A DNA stretch of 64,000 nucleotides from contig NZ_CP020028.1 in assembly GCF_002240415.1 (NCBI RefSeq), positions 553,501 to 617,500 of the forward strand, in the 5' to 3' direction. Position numbers and translations under genes: made by a program. The stretch comes from Paenibacillus kribbensis. GTDB taxonomy: Bacteria > Bacillota > Bacilli > Paenibacillales > Paenibacillaceae. The first letter of the stretch is position 1. Each line of letters begins with the position of its first letter. Shown here in pieces: positions 51,688 through 59,956 of this stretch. The notes below the pieces were generated by a model that was not told where the DNA came from, ran no database searches, and saw only the letters and a list, made by a program, of their open reading frames with translations.

Positions 51688-52427
51688 AAGGTATAATTCT
51701 TGCAGGAGGTACAGGCTCTCGCCTCTATCCCTTAACCAAAGTAACAAATAAACATCTGCTGCCTGTGGGTAAGTATCCAATGATTTTTCACTCTGTATCC
51801 AAGCTCAAGAAAGCTGACATCCATGATATTCTTATCGTAACAGGCAAAGAACATATGGGAGATGTTGTAAACCTTCTTGGGAGTGGTCGTGAAATGGGCG
51901 TAACATTCACTTATAAAGTTCAAGATGAGGCAGGCGGGATCGCACAAGCTCTTGATTTGGCTGAGCAATTTGTAGGTGATGATCAAATGGTTGTTATTTT
52001 GGGTGATAATGTATTTGAAGACGACATTGCCCCTTTTGTGGATAATTTCCGTAATCAAATCACGGGGGCTAAGATCCTTCTTCAACAGGTACAAGATCCA
52101 CATCGTTTTGGAGTGGCTGAGCTTCAAGGGGAACGGATTGTGTCTATTGAAGAAAAACCTAAGGAACCCAAAAGCAATTACGCTGTAACTGGTATTTATA
52201 TGTTTGATCATAGTGTGTTTGAAATTGTAAAAACGCTAGAACCTTCAGCTCGTGGAGAACTTGAGATAACTGACGTTAACAATGCATATATTGCTAATGG
52301 AACATTGACATATGATATTCTTCAAGGATGGTGGACGGATGCGGGAACTCACCCATCTCTTGCAAGAGCTAATGAATTGGCCAAGGATATTGTCTTTGGT
52401 GAAGAATTTGGAAAGCTAAAGCTTTAA
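51684..52427 (+). CDS. rmlA: Glucose-1-phosphate thymidylyltransferase (short form)
   Basis: Makes dTDP-glucose, the first step of dTDP-L-rhamnose synthesis. The 247-residue short form is like B. subtilis SpsI rather than the ~290-residue enterobacterial RmlA. LAGGTGSRLYPLTKVTNKHL, ILGDNVFEDD and the EEKPKEPKS segment are diagnostic. It is followed at 22 bases by rmlC. Confidence 0.92.
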   Translation: MKGIILAGGTGSRLYPLTKVTNKHLLPVGKYPMIFHSVSKLKKADIHDILIVTGKEHMGDVVNLLGSGREMGVTFTYKVQDEAGGIAQALDLAEQFVGDDQMVVILGDNVFEDDIAPFVDNFRNQITGAKILLQQVQDPHRFGVAELQGERIVSIEEKPKEPKSNYAVTGIYMFDHSVFEIVKTLEPSARGELEITDVNNAYIANGTLTYDILQGWWTDAGTHPSLARANELAKDIVFGEEFGKLKL

Positions 52428-52449
52428 AATAAAGGGAGGATACGGACGA

Positions 52450-52998
52450 ATGAAGGTAATCCCTTTGAAACTAGAAGGTGCAAAAATTATTGAACCCGTA
52501 GTTCATGGCGATCACCGTGGTTTTTTTATGGAAAGCTACAATGATCAAATCATGAAACAAAACGGGATTAACCATGCTTTTATTCAGGATAATCAATCCT
52601 TGTCTGCAGAAGCTGGCGTGATTCGAGGGTTGCATTATCAGCTTAATCCTAAAGCGCAGACCAAACTCATTCGTGTGCTTTCTGGAGCTATCTACGATGT
52701 TATTTTGGATATTCGCAAAAGTTCTCCAACATTCGGTCAATGGGTTGGAGTGATCTTAAGTGAACATAATAGACGTCAGCTACTGGTACCTAAAGGTTTT
52801 GCTCACGGATTCTGTACGCTTGTGCCTAATACTCAGGTGTTTTATAAGGTAGATGAGTATTATTCACCTGAAAATGATCGTGGTATCCTGTGGAATGATC
52901 CTGCATTGGGGATTGATTGGCCCACTTCCCATGCAGTCCTTTCGGAAAAGGATAAGAAGCAACCGGCGCTGGCTGATGCAGATATTAATTTTGAATAG
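52450..52998 (+). CDS. rmlC: dTDP-4-dehydrorhamnose 3,5-epimerase
   Basis: Third step of dTDP-L-rhamnose synthesis; 182-residue cupin. Family motifs include GDHRGFFMESY, VIRGLHYQ (catalytic His region) and FAHGFCTL. AAGGGAGGA precedes the start. A ~110-base gap with no clear terminator separates it from rmlB. Confidence 0.95.
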   Translation: MKVIPLKLEGAKIIEPVVHGDHRGFFMESYNDQIMKQNGINHAFIQDNQSLSAEAGVIRGLHYQLNPKAQTKLIRVLSGAIYDVILDIRKSSPTFGQWVGVILSEHNRRQLLVPKGFAHGFCTLVPNTQVFYKVDEYYSPENDRGILWNDPALGIDWPTSHAVLSEKDKKQPALADADINFE

Positions 52999-53110
52999 AT
53001 TACTGACAAATAAAGCTAGGTTCAATTTATAAAATAGGCGGCATTTCTTTGTTCTTTGTTGGCTTTGTGGCATATTCTATATGTATTAGTGAGAGTTTTA
53101 GGAGGTCTGT

Positions 53111-54130
53111 ATGAAACTTCTTGTCACCGGCGGTGCCGGATTTATTGGCAGTAACTTTGTATTGTATATGTTAAAACAGCATCCAGATTACGAAATTGTG
53201 AATATCGATGCGCTTACGTATGCAGGTAATCTGGAAAATTTGAAATCCATCGAAAATCATCCCAATCATACCTTCGTGAAAGCAGATATTACTGATGCGC
53301 AAGCGATTGACCAGTTGATGCAGCAGGGAATTGATGTGGTGGTGAATTTTGCGGCAGAGTCGCATGTGGATCGGAGTATTTTGGAGCCGGAAGTGTTTGT
53401 GAAAACAAACGTATTTGGTACACAGGTACTGTTGGACGCAGCCAAGAAATATAATGTGACCAAGTTTGTACAGGTATCGACAGATGAGGTGTACGGATCT
53501 CTGGGTGAAACAGGTTTGTTTACGGAGGAAACTCCGCTGCAGCCTAATAGTCCTTACTCTGCTTCCAAGGCAGGTGGCGATCTGCTGGTTCGTGCATATC
53601 ATGAAACCTTTGGTCTACCTGTGAATATCACGCGTTGTTCCAATAACTATGGTCCGTACCAGTTTCCGGAAAAGCTGATTCCACTAATGATCTCGCGTGC
53701 GTTAAGTGATCAGCAGCTACCTGTATACGGGGATGGCCTGAACATCCGTGATTGGTTGTATGTAGAGGATCATTGCAGCGCAATTGATCTGGTCATTCAT
53801 CAGGGTAAACTGGGTGAGGTATACAATATCGGTGGAAATAATGAGCGGACAAATGTGCATATCGTCAAAACGGTATTGGAGGAGCTGGGCAAGCCAGAAT
53901 CTCTGATTTCGTATGTACAGGATCGCCCAGGTCATGACCGCCGTTATGGCATTGATCCAACAAAGACCATGAATGAGCTGGGCTGGAAGCCAAAGCACTC
54001 TTTTGAAACTGGCATTAAAGAAACGATCCGCTGGTATTTGGACAACAAAGAATGGTGGACTCGTATTCAATCTGGCGAATACCAGCAATACTATGCAAAG
54101 CAGTACGGTTCCCGCTTGGGGGATGCGTAA
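53111..54130 (+). CDS. rmlB: dTDP-glucose 4,6-dehydratase
   Basis: Second step of dTDP-L-rhamnose synthesis; 339-residue extended SDR. NAD motif GGAGFIGSN, active-site STDEVYGSLG and YSASKAGGD (Tyr-x3-Lys) are present. TAGGAGG precedes the start. Base use returns to the more GC-balanced style of the core genome here, unlike the AT-rich genes before it. Confidence 0.96.
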   Translation: MKLLVTGGAGFIGSNFVLYMLKQHPDYEIVNIDALTYAGNLENLKSIENHPNHTFVKADITDAQAIDQLMQQGIDVVVNFAAESHVDRSILEPEVFVKTNVFGTQVLLDAAKKYNVTKFVQVSTDEVYGSLGETGLFTEETPLQPNSPYSASKAGGDLLVRAYHETFGLPVNITRCSNNYGPYQFPEKLIPLMISRALSDQQLPVYGDGLNIRDWLYVEDHCSAIDLVIHQGKLGEVYNIGGNNERTNVHIVKTVLEELGKPESLISYVQDRPGHDRRYGIDPTKTMNELGWKPKHSFETGIKETIRWYLDNKEWWTRIQSGEYQQYYAKQYGSRLGDA

Positions 54131-54131
54131 G

Positions 54132-55007
54132 ATGAAGGTACTGGTTACTGGAGCATCCGGTCAACTTGGCAAAGATGTAGTAAAGGTTTTTCAGGAGCAA
54201 GGGCATGATGTCCTTGGTTACGATCGGGAACAATTGGATATCACGGATTTGCAGCAGGCTGTGAAAATTGTGGGACAGTATCAACCTGATGCTGTCATCC
54301 ATTGTGCAGCGTATACGGCAGTGGATGCAGCCGAGTCTGATATTGATGGGGCTTACCAAGTCAATGCGTCGGGAACACGCAATATGGCGTTGGCTGCGGA
54401 AAAAGTAGGAGCCAAGCTAGTTTATATCAGTACGGATTACGTGTTCGATGGAACAGCGGAGCAGCCCTATCATGAGTATGACAATACAAATCCGCAGAGT
54501 ATTTACGGAAAGTCTAAGCGGGCCGGGGAGATACTGGCCCAAACACTTTCCTCCAAATATTTTATTGTTCGTACTTCTTGGGTATATGGATTGCACGGGA
54601 ACAATTTTGTGAAAACGATGCTGAAGCTTGGACAGGAAAAGCCGCACCTTCAGGTCGTAAACGACCAGAAGGGCTCGCCTACCTATACGGTGGATTTGGC
54701 TCGTTTTTTAGCGGAATTGGTTCAAACCGAGAAGTACGGCGTATATCATGCATCCAATAGCGGTTCTTGCACCTGGTATGAGTTTACGCAAGCTATTTTT
54801 CAGGATGCGGCAGAATTATTAGGTGTTAAGATTACTGCGAAACTGGACCCATGTAGTACGGAACAATTCCCTAGGCCCGCAGAACGCCCGTGTAATTCGG
54901 TTATGGAGCATATTGCGATTCGAACCAATGGACTGAATGATTTGCGCAATTGGCGTGAAGGATTACGGGATTTTTTAAAAGAGTATCTGGAAAGTTCCAG
55001 TAGGTAG
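54132..55007 (+). CDS. rmlD: dTDP-4-dehydrorhamnose reductase
   Basis: Last step of dTDP-L-rhamnose synthesis; 291-residue SDR with VTGASGQLGKDV, STDYVFDG and YGKSKRAGE. The ATG at 54132 is one base after the rmlB stop; an upstream in-frame extension runs through rmlB and is rejected. A terminator follows. Confidence 0.95.
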   Translation: MKVLVTGASGQLGKDVVKVFQEQGHDVLGYDREQLDITDLQQAVKIVGQYQPDAVIHCAAYTAVDAAESDIDGAYQVNASGTRNMALAAEKVGAKLVYISTDYVFDGTAEQPYHEYDNTNPQSIYGKSKRAGEILAQTLSSKYFIVRTSWVYGLHGNNFVKTMLKLGQEKPHLQVVNDQKGSPTYTVDLARFLAELVQTEKYGVYHASNSGSCTWYEFTQAIFQDAAELLGVKITAKLDPCSTEQFPRPAERPCNSVMEHIAIRTNGLNDLRNWREGLRDFLKEYLESSSR

Positions 55008-55029
55008 AGGTAGGGTGTATATCTGCAGC

Positions 55030-55064
55030 GATCTCCCATCATTTTAATGATTGGGAGATTTTAT
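55030..55064 (+). terminator. Terminator after rmlD
   Basis: ATCTCCCATCATT and AATGATTGGGAGAT form an imperfect stem, followed by TTTTATT. Confidence 0.75.
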
Positions 55065-55147
55065 TATGTAGAGACATATGTCGATCAAGCTCAATGAGTA
55101 TTATAATGTATAAGACAGTTCGTCATATATGGAGCTATAAGGAGGTC

Positions 55148-56092
55148 GTGATTCTGAAAAAGCCCAGTGTACAAATTTTGTTATCTACATATAATGGAGC
55201 AGCTTATTTAGATGAGCAAGTAGAAAGCCTGATCAATCAGAAAGACGTAAATATTCAGATTCTAGTTCGTGATGATGGCTCAACAGATGATACGGTTGCC
55301 AAGCTGAATGCGCTGAAGCAGCGTTATCCTCAACAGATTATTTTATACCCCGAGAGGAATGTAGGGGTTATTGCGAGCTTTTTTGATTTGATACAAAAAT
55401 CTTCCGAGAATTTCGAGTTTTACGCCTTTTGCGATCAAGATGATGTGTGGATGCCAGACAAGCTTGCTCGAGCTGTAGCCCAACTCAGAAAAAAGGAAGG
55501 AAACCGGCCGCTGATGTATTGTTCTGCTACACAAATGGTCTCTCAAACTTTGGAACCTCTCAAGGTATGGCCAGCAGATCTAGCCCGATCTTTATCCTTT
55601 TATAATGCTCTCATTGAAAATGTATGTGTAGGCTGTACCATGGTGATCAATAAAGAAACACTTCAGCTCGTGAAAAAGAGAATGCCAGCTTCTTTGAAAA
55701 ACATTATTATGCATGACTGGTGGATTTATTTATGCACATCCTCTTTTGGTGAGGTTGTATTTGACCCTATACCTTCCATTTGGTATCGGCAGCATCAAAA
55801 CAATGTGTTGGGAGGCTCTACGGACGGCTGGGTTAGCAAGTGGAGGAAAAGGCTAGACAGATTTGTAAAAGGGAAAAACCGCTATATTTTAAGCAAACAA
55901 GCGCAGCAATTTATTCAACTCTATGGACAAGACCTGCCTTCTCAGATGCATAAAGATATTGAACTATTTCTGAACAGCTACCAAAAGGGATTATTCCCTC
56001 GGCTGAAATACATTTGGCAGTCTCCCTTTTACAGACAGTCAAGGTTAGACAACTGGATTTATAAGCTGGTTTTCCTGTTGGGGAAATTATAG
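55148..56092 (+). CDS. GT2 glycosyltransferase (rhamnosyltransferase-like)
   Basis: About 314 residues of GT2 type: VQILLSTYNGAAYLDEQ, VRDDGSTDDT, FCDQDDVWMPDK (DxD-containing) and MHDWWIYL acceptor region, as in WbbL/EpsE-like rhamnosyl or galactosyl transferases. The start is unclear. AAGGAGG (55139-55145) is two bases from the GTG at 55148, five from an ATT and eight from a CTG at 55154, so initiation at the CTG is possible. An ATG at 55094 lacks a ribosome site. Confidence 0.8.
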   Translation: MILKKPSVQILLSTYNGAAYLDEQVESLINQKDVNIQILVRDDGSTDDTVAKLNALKQRYPQQIILYPERNVGVIASFFDLIQKSSENFEFYAFCDQDDVWMPDKLARAVAQLRKKEGNRPLMYCSATQMVSQTLEPLKVWPADLARSLSFYNALIENVCVGCTMVINKETLQLVKKRMPASLKNIIMHDWWIYLCTSSFGEVVFDPIPSIWYRQHQNNVLGGSTDGWVSKWRKRLDRFVKGKNRYILSKQAQQFIQLYGQDLPSQMHKDIELFLNSYQKGLFPRLKYIWQSPFYRQSRLDNWIYKLVFLLGKL

Positions 56093-56204
56093 AGGTGTGA
56101 AGAAAAAATATTGAAACTTTTTTCCAGATACAAGCGTCAAATAATCAAAGGTACAAATGAATACTAGATAAAAATCCATCGAATGCATGTTCCTTTATGG
56201 AAAA

Positions 56205-56216
56205 ATATAGTATAAT
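56205..56216 (+). promoter_or_regulatory. -10 element of the Hol-Tox transcript
   Basis: TAGTATAAT contains a consensus TATAAT (56211-56216). No good -35 is seen 17 bases upstream. Confidence 0.5.
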
Positions 56217-56285
56217 TGAGAGGTGCAACCGATATAGGCTGGCAAGGGCGGTCGGCTAACTCTCCCGAGGAGGGGGGTGAAGCCT

Positions 56286-56369
56286 GTGACAGTGTTTGAG
56301 GCGCTCAGTTTAATGCTGACGTTCGGGGCGTTAATCGTCACACTGTTAGAGTTTAACAAACGAAAATAG
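56286..56369 (+). CDS. Holin-like type I toxin peptide (Hol-Tox family)
   Basis: 27-residue peptide starting at a GTG after a long purine ribosome site (GAGGAGGGGGGTGAA). It begins MTVFEALSLML, continues with one hydrophobic helix (TFGALIVTLLEF) and ends NKRK, which is the conserved look of Hol-Tox/TxpA-like short membrane toxins. A perfect 12-bp hairpin overlaps the stop codon, and an antisense promoter lies downstream, completing a type I toxin-antitoxin arrangement. The activity is inferred from the family. Confidence 0.72.
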   Translation: MTVFEALSLMLTFGALIVTLLEFNKRK

Positions 56370-56474
56370 ACCGCCCCCGCAAGGAAGGGTCTATTTTCGG
56401 CCTGATTGTTCCAAAACCGTCCGCTCTTGGGAGCGTCGGTTGCGCAGGGGCTGGCTGGCACCGGCCCTTTTTCC
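56350..56474 (-). ncRNA. Candidate antisense antitoxin RNA
   Basis: A minus-strand sigma-A promoter (see 56,481-56,509) would start an RNA near 56,474 that runs back across the 3' end of the toxin gene and its hairpin, as in the txpA/RatA arrangement. The ends are estimates: the 3' end is placed just past the shared stem. Confidence 0.5.
56361..56399. terminator. Bidirectional stem at the toxin stop
   Basis: CGAAAATAGACC and GGTCTATTTTCG form a perfect 12-bp stem around a 15-base loop. Its A/T part provides U-rich ends on both strands. Confidence 0.65.
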
Positions 56475-56480
56475 ATGTAT

Positions 56481-56509
56481 ATCTTACCACGATGATTTTT
56501 AGACCTCAA
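56481..56509 (-). promoter_or_regulatory. Promoter of the antisense RNA
   Basis: On the minus strand TTGAGG, a 17-base spacer, then TAAGAT, reading toward the toxin gene. Confidence 0.6.
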
Positions 56510-56637
56510 GAATTTTGCAAAATCCTGCATGCTGTGTGAGTTACAAGTTATGTGCTTTTTTGCGCCCCGTAGTCTGTGGGGTATGCTATAATAGTCGATA
56601 GTAGAATAGATTACTGAATTTGTCAGGAGCGTTTTGA

Positions 56638-57549
56638 ATGATGGATGTAAGCATACTGGTCGTCAACTATAACACGTGTCGATTGACGCTGGATTGTTTG
56701 CAGTCGGTGTATGCGTCCAAGACGCAATATCGATATGAAGTGATTGTCATCGACAATCATTCCAGTGACGGGTCTGTTGAGGCTATTCGTGCTGAATACC
56801 CGGAAATTTGGCTGATAGCGAATGAAGATAATACAGGTTTTGCCAAGGCAAACAATCAGGGAATGGAAGTGGCCAGCGGACGTTACATATTGCTGTTGAA
56901 TTCCGATACACTGGTGCAGCCGGACACGCTGGATACAATGATTCAGTTTATGGATACGCATCCCGAAATGGGAGCATCGGGCTGCAAGGTCATCTTGCCG
57001 GATGGTTCGCTGGATAAGGCATGCAAGCGTGGATTTCCAACGCCGTCTGCGTCCTTTTACTATGCTTTTGGCTGGTCGAAGCGTTACCCCGATAATCCGA
57101 AGTATAACCAATATCAGCTTGGACATCTAAGCCCGGATGATGAGTATCCCGTGGATGTGCTGGTTGGAGCTTTTATGCTGGTCCGTCGGGAGACAATTGA
57201 GCAGGTCGGCGGCCTGGACGAAACCTTTTTTATGTATGGTGAGGATATTGACTGGTGTTATCGAATTAAACAAGCAGGATGGGGCATTTACTACTACCCG
57301 CGCACATATATTGTTCATATCAAAGGGGGCAGCGCTCGTCGTCGTCCTCTGAAAATAATTTATGAGTTTCATAGAGCCATGTGGGTATTTCACCGCAAGC
57401 ATTACAAACAGCAGTACAGTTGGATCACCAACATGGCTGTATACGCGGGGATTACGGTGAAATTTGGAATGGCCTTTTTGAAAAATAAATGGTCTGCACC
57501 GGTCAAACCGGACAGCGGCGAACAATCTCGTACCGAGGTGAAAGCATGA
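56638..57549 (+). CDS. GT2 rhamnosyltransferase-like glycosyltransferase
   Basis: 303 residues of the WbbL-type GT2 group: VSILVVNYNTCRLTLDCL, VIDNHSSDGS, LLNSDTLVQP (DxD-like) and MYGEDIDWCYRIKQAG. It has AGGAG nine bases upstream and overlaps the next gene by four bases (ATGA). In S-layer and O-antigen clusters such enzymes add rhamnose to the primer made by the following phosphotransferase. Confidence 0.87.
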   Translation: MMDVSILVVNYNTCRLTLDCLQSVYASKTQYRYEVIVIDNHSSDGSVEAIRAEYPEIWLIANEDNTGFAKANNQGMEVASGRYILLLNSDTLVQPDTLDTMIQFMDTHPEMGASGCKVILPDGSLDKACKRGFPTPSASFYYAFGWSKRYPDNPKYNQYQLGHLSPDDEYPVDVLVGAFMLVRRETIEQVGGLDETFFMYGEDIDWCYRIKQAGWGIYYYPRTYIVHIKGGSARRRPLKIIYEFHRAMWVFHRKHYKQQYSWITNMAVYAGITVKFGMAFLKNKWSAPVKPDSGEQSRTEVKA

Positions 57550-58946
57550 TACGCAGAAATCAACGATTTTTAACCCAATTGTATATTGTGGCGGATTTCG
57601 CGGTCATTCAGTTATCTTTCCTGATCGCTTGGTTCTTTAAATTTGAAAGTGAATGGATTACCTATAAAGAGCCGCTTCCTATTCAAGTATATGGAGGCTG
57701 GAGCTTAATCTACGGTCTAATTGCCGTGGTGCTAGGTATGCTATTCTCGCTTTATTCGCCCAAACGCAAAAAGCGATTTGCAGACGACGTATTTCGCGTC
57801 ACCCAGATCCATATTGTTGGCTTGTTTGTATTACTGAGTGTCATGTTTTTCGTCAAGCAAATCGATATTTCGCGTTCCTACCTAGCGATCTATATGGTTG
57901 GGAATGTGCTGCTGATTTTGTTCTACCGATATTTTTTGAAGCGAATTCTTAAAGCTCTCCGGCAAAAAGGGTACAATAAGCAATTCATGCTCATTCTCGG
58001 GGCAGGCTCTCTGGGCCAACGGTTTTATCATAATCTTGGACAGTATCCTGATTTGGGATATGAAGTAGTGGGATTTCTGGATGATAACCGCCAATGGAGT
58101 GAAGAGGAGGAAGCGCGTTTCCGTCCGATCCTTGGAGGATTAGATCAATTGGAGGCAACGCTGTCTCGCCTGATGATTGACGAGGTCATTTTGGCTCTAC
58201 CACTGGATGCCCACGATAAGTACCCTAAAATTATCAATATGTGTGAAAAGGCTGGGGTACGCACACTTATTATTCCTGACTTTTTCGACTATTTGCCGGC
58301 TCGGCCGTATTTTGATAACTTTGCAGGCATGCCGATGATCAATGTACGGGATATTCCGCTGGATATAGCGGGAAACCGGTTATTTAAGCGTCTGTTCGAT
58401 ATTTTTTTCTCTTTATTCGCGATTATTCTGACCGCTCCGATCATGCTGGCCGTGGCGATTGGTGTGATGGTTACATCAAGAGGTCCCATCATTTTTAAGC
58501 AGGAGCGGGTAGGCTTGAATCGTCGTACCTTCCGAATGTACAAATTTCGCTCCATGAAGGTGCTGCCGCCTGGGACTGAAGATACAGGATGGACGACTGC
58601 TAATGATCCAAGGCGTACGCGTTTCGGTTCCTTTATCCGTAAAACGAGCCTTGATGAGTTGCCACAGTTTTTCAACGTGCTGCTGGGAGATATGAGTGTC
58701 GTTGGCCCCCGCCCGGAAAGACCGTATTATGTGGATCAGTTCCGTGAGGAAATTCCCAAATACATGGTGAAGCATCATGTTCGTCCCGGAATTACAGGCT
58801 GGGCACAGAGCAACGGATTGCGTGGGGATACGTCCATTGAGGAACGGATTAAGCATGACATTTTCTATATTGAGAATTGGTCGCTCTTATTCGATATTAA
58901 AATTATTTTCCGCACGATTCGCAACGGTTTCAAAAATGCATATTAA
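57546..58946 (+). CDS. Polyprenyl-phosphate hexose-1-phosphate transferase (WsfP/WbaP-like)
   Basis: Initiating enzyme that would move a hexose-1-phosphate onto undecaprenyl phosphate, 466 residues. Four N-terminal membrane helices are followed by a Rossmann-like domain (LILGAGSLGQRFYHNL), a re-entrant helix (KRLFDIFFSLFAII) and the bacterial sugar transferase domain (MYKFRSMK, SLDELPQFFNVL with the Asp-Glu pair, GPRPERP). WsaP/WsfP of S-layer glycosylation and WbaP/EpsE-type enzymes share this layout. The start at 57546 has GAGGTGAAA upstream. Confidence 0.92.
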   Translation: MIRRNQRFLTQLYIVADFAVIQLSFLIAWFFKFESEWITYKEPLPIQVYGGWSLIYGLIAVVLGMLFSLYSPKRKKRFADDVFRVTQIHIVGLFVLLSVMFFVKQIDISRSYLAIYMVGNVLLILFYRYFLKRILKALRQKGYNKQFMLILGAGSLGQRFYHNLGQYPDLGYEVVGFLDDNRQWSEEEEARFRPILGGLDQLEATLSRLMIDEVILALPLDAHDKYPKIINMCEKAGVRTLIIPDFFDYLPARPYFDNFAGMPMINVRDIPLDIAGNRLFKRLFDIFFSLFAIILTAPIMLAVAIGVMVTSRGPIIFKQERVGLNRRTFRMYKFRSMKVLPPGTEDTGWTTANDPRRTRFGSFIRKTSLDELPQFFNVLLGDMSVVGPRPERPYYVDQFREEIPKYMVKHHVRPGITGWAQSNGLRGDTSIEERIKHDIFYIENWSLLFDIKIIFRTIRNGFKNAY

Positions 58947-58955
58947 TCCCAGAGT

Positions 58956-58986
58956 CGCCCTTCGGTTCAGCTGGAGGGTGTTTTTG
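58956..58986 (+). terminator. Terminator after the priming transferase gene
   Basis: CGCCCTTC and GGAGGGTG (two G-U pairs) flank a nine-base loop, followed by TTTTTGTG. Confidence 0.6.
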
Positions 58987-59114
58987 TGTCTATATAAGCT
59001 GAAATTAAAAGTTACCTATTGTGCCACAGCTTGTGCCACTGTGCAGACGGATGGTGCTCTAGTGGAAAGCTTGCGTCAGTCAGGGAAGCTGAGTGTTCCC
59101 ATTGAATACGAACA

Positions 59115-59143
59115 TTGACACCATTTAAGCACTGTCATAGACT
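59115..59143 (+). promoter_or_regulatory. Promoter for pcrB-pcrA-ligA
   Basis: TTGACA, a 17-base spacer, then TAGACT, about 80 bases before pcrB. Confidence 0.6.
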
Positions 59144-59221
59144 TAGCATAGAACGCTTTTGGATATCGAATTCGGATTGTACGGATCATGACAAAAGCAT
59201 AGGATGCTGGAGGAATGTGTG

Positions 59222-59914
59222 TTGGCAGATTCAATTCAATCTTGGAAACATGTATTTAAGCTTGATCCTGACAAGGAACTGGACGATGAGGCGCTGGACG
59301 CCGTGTGTATGTCTGGTACGGACGCCATTATGATAGGAGGTTCATCAGGCATTACCTATGAAAATACGGTGGATTTACTATCGCGGGTTCGGCGTTATGA
59401 GGTGCCGTGTGTGCTAGAGGTGTCTGATCTGGAGGCTGTCGTGCCGGGGTTTGATCTGTATATGATTCCCATGGTGCTGAATACCATGAATAGTAATTGG
59501 ATCGTAGGGCAGCACCAGCGTGCGATTGAGCAGTTTGGTTATATGATTCCTTGGGATTTGCTTGTGGCAGAGGGATATATTGTTTTGAACGGAGATTCTA
59601 CGGTCGCTAAGCTTACCGGGGCGGAGACTTCGCTGAGTGCTTCATCAGCTGCCTCCTATGCGCAGATTGCTGACAAGCTCATGCATCTGCCGATTGTATA
59701 TGTGGAATATAGCGGTACCTTCGGGGATATGGAACTGGTACAAAAAATACATCGCAGCACAGAGCGCTCTCGTGTCCTATACGGAGGAGGTATCGTGGAT
59801 AAATCTACCGCGTTACAAGCGGCTGCCGTTTGTGACACCATTGTAGTAGGAAATATCATTTACCGCGACTTGGCGAAAGCGCTGGAGACGGTGGCTGTGA
59901 AATTGAAAGTATAG
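59222..59914 (+). CDS. pcrB: Heptaprenylglyceryl phosphate synthase PcrB
   Basis: Joins heptaprenyl diphosphate to sn-glycerol-1-phosphate, giving an archaeal-type ether lipid precursor. About 230 residues, TIM barrel. Family motifs WKHVFKLDPDKEL, GTDAIMIGGSSG, YVEYSGTFGD and LYGGGIVDK (phosphate-binding) are clear. The TTG at 59222 has GGAGG eight bases upstream; GTG 59219 is the alternative. It precedes pcrA as in Bacillus. Confidence 0.93.
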   Translation: MADSIQSWKHVFKLDPDKELDDEALDAVCMSGTDAIMIGGSSGITYENTVDLLSRVRRYEVPCVLEVSDLEAVVPGFDLYMIPMVLNTMNSNWIVGQHQRAIEQFGYMIPWDLLVAEGYIVLNGDSTVAKLTGAETSLSASSAASYAQIADKLMHLPIVYVEYSGTFGDMELVQKIHRSTERSRVLYGGGIVDKSTALQAAAVCDTIVVGNIIYRDLAKALETVAVKLKV

Positions 59915-59956
59915 AACGTTTATTTTATGGAAGCTCGGAGAAAGGAGCATGCACGC

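Noticed and set aside
53973..54131. 53-codon upstream extension of rmlD inside rmlB
   Set aside because: It is an alternative frame of rmlB; the conserved VTGASGQLG start follows ATG 54132.
56195..56530. 111-codon minus-strand ORF opposite the small toxin
   Set aside because: No ribosome site, biased composition, and fully explained by the toxin gene, its terminator stem and the antisense RNA.
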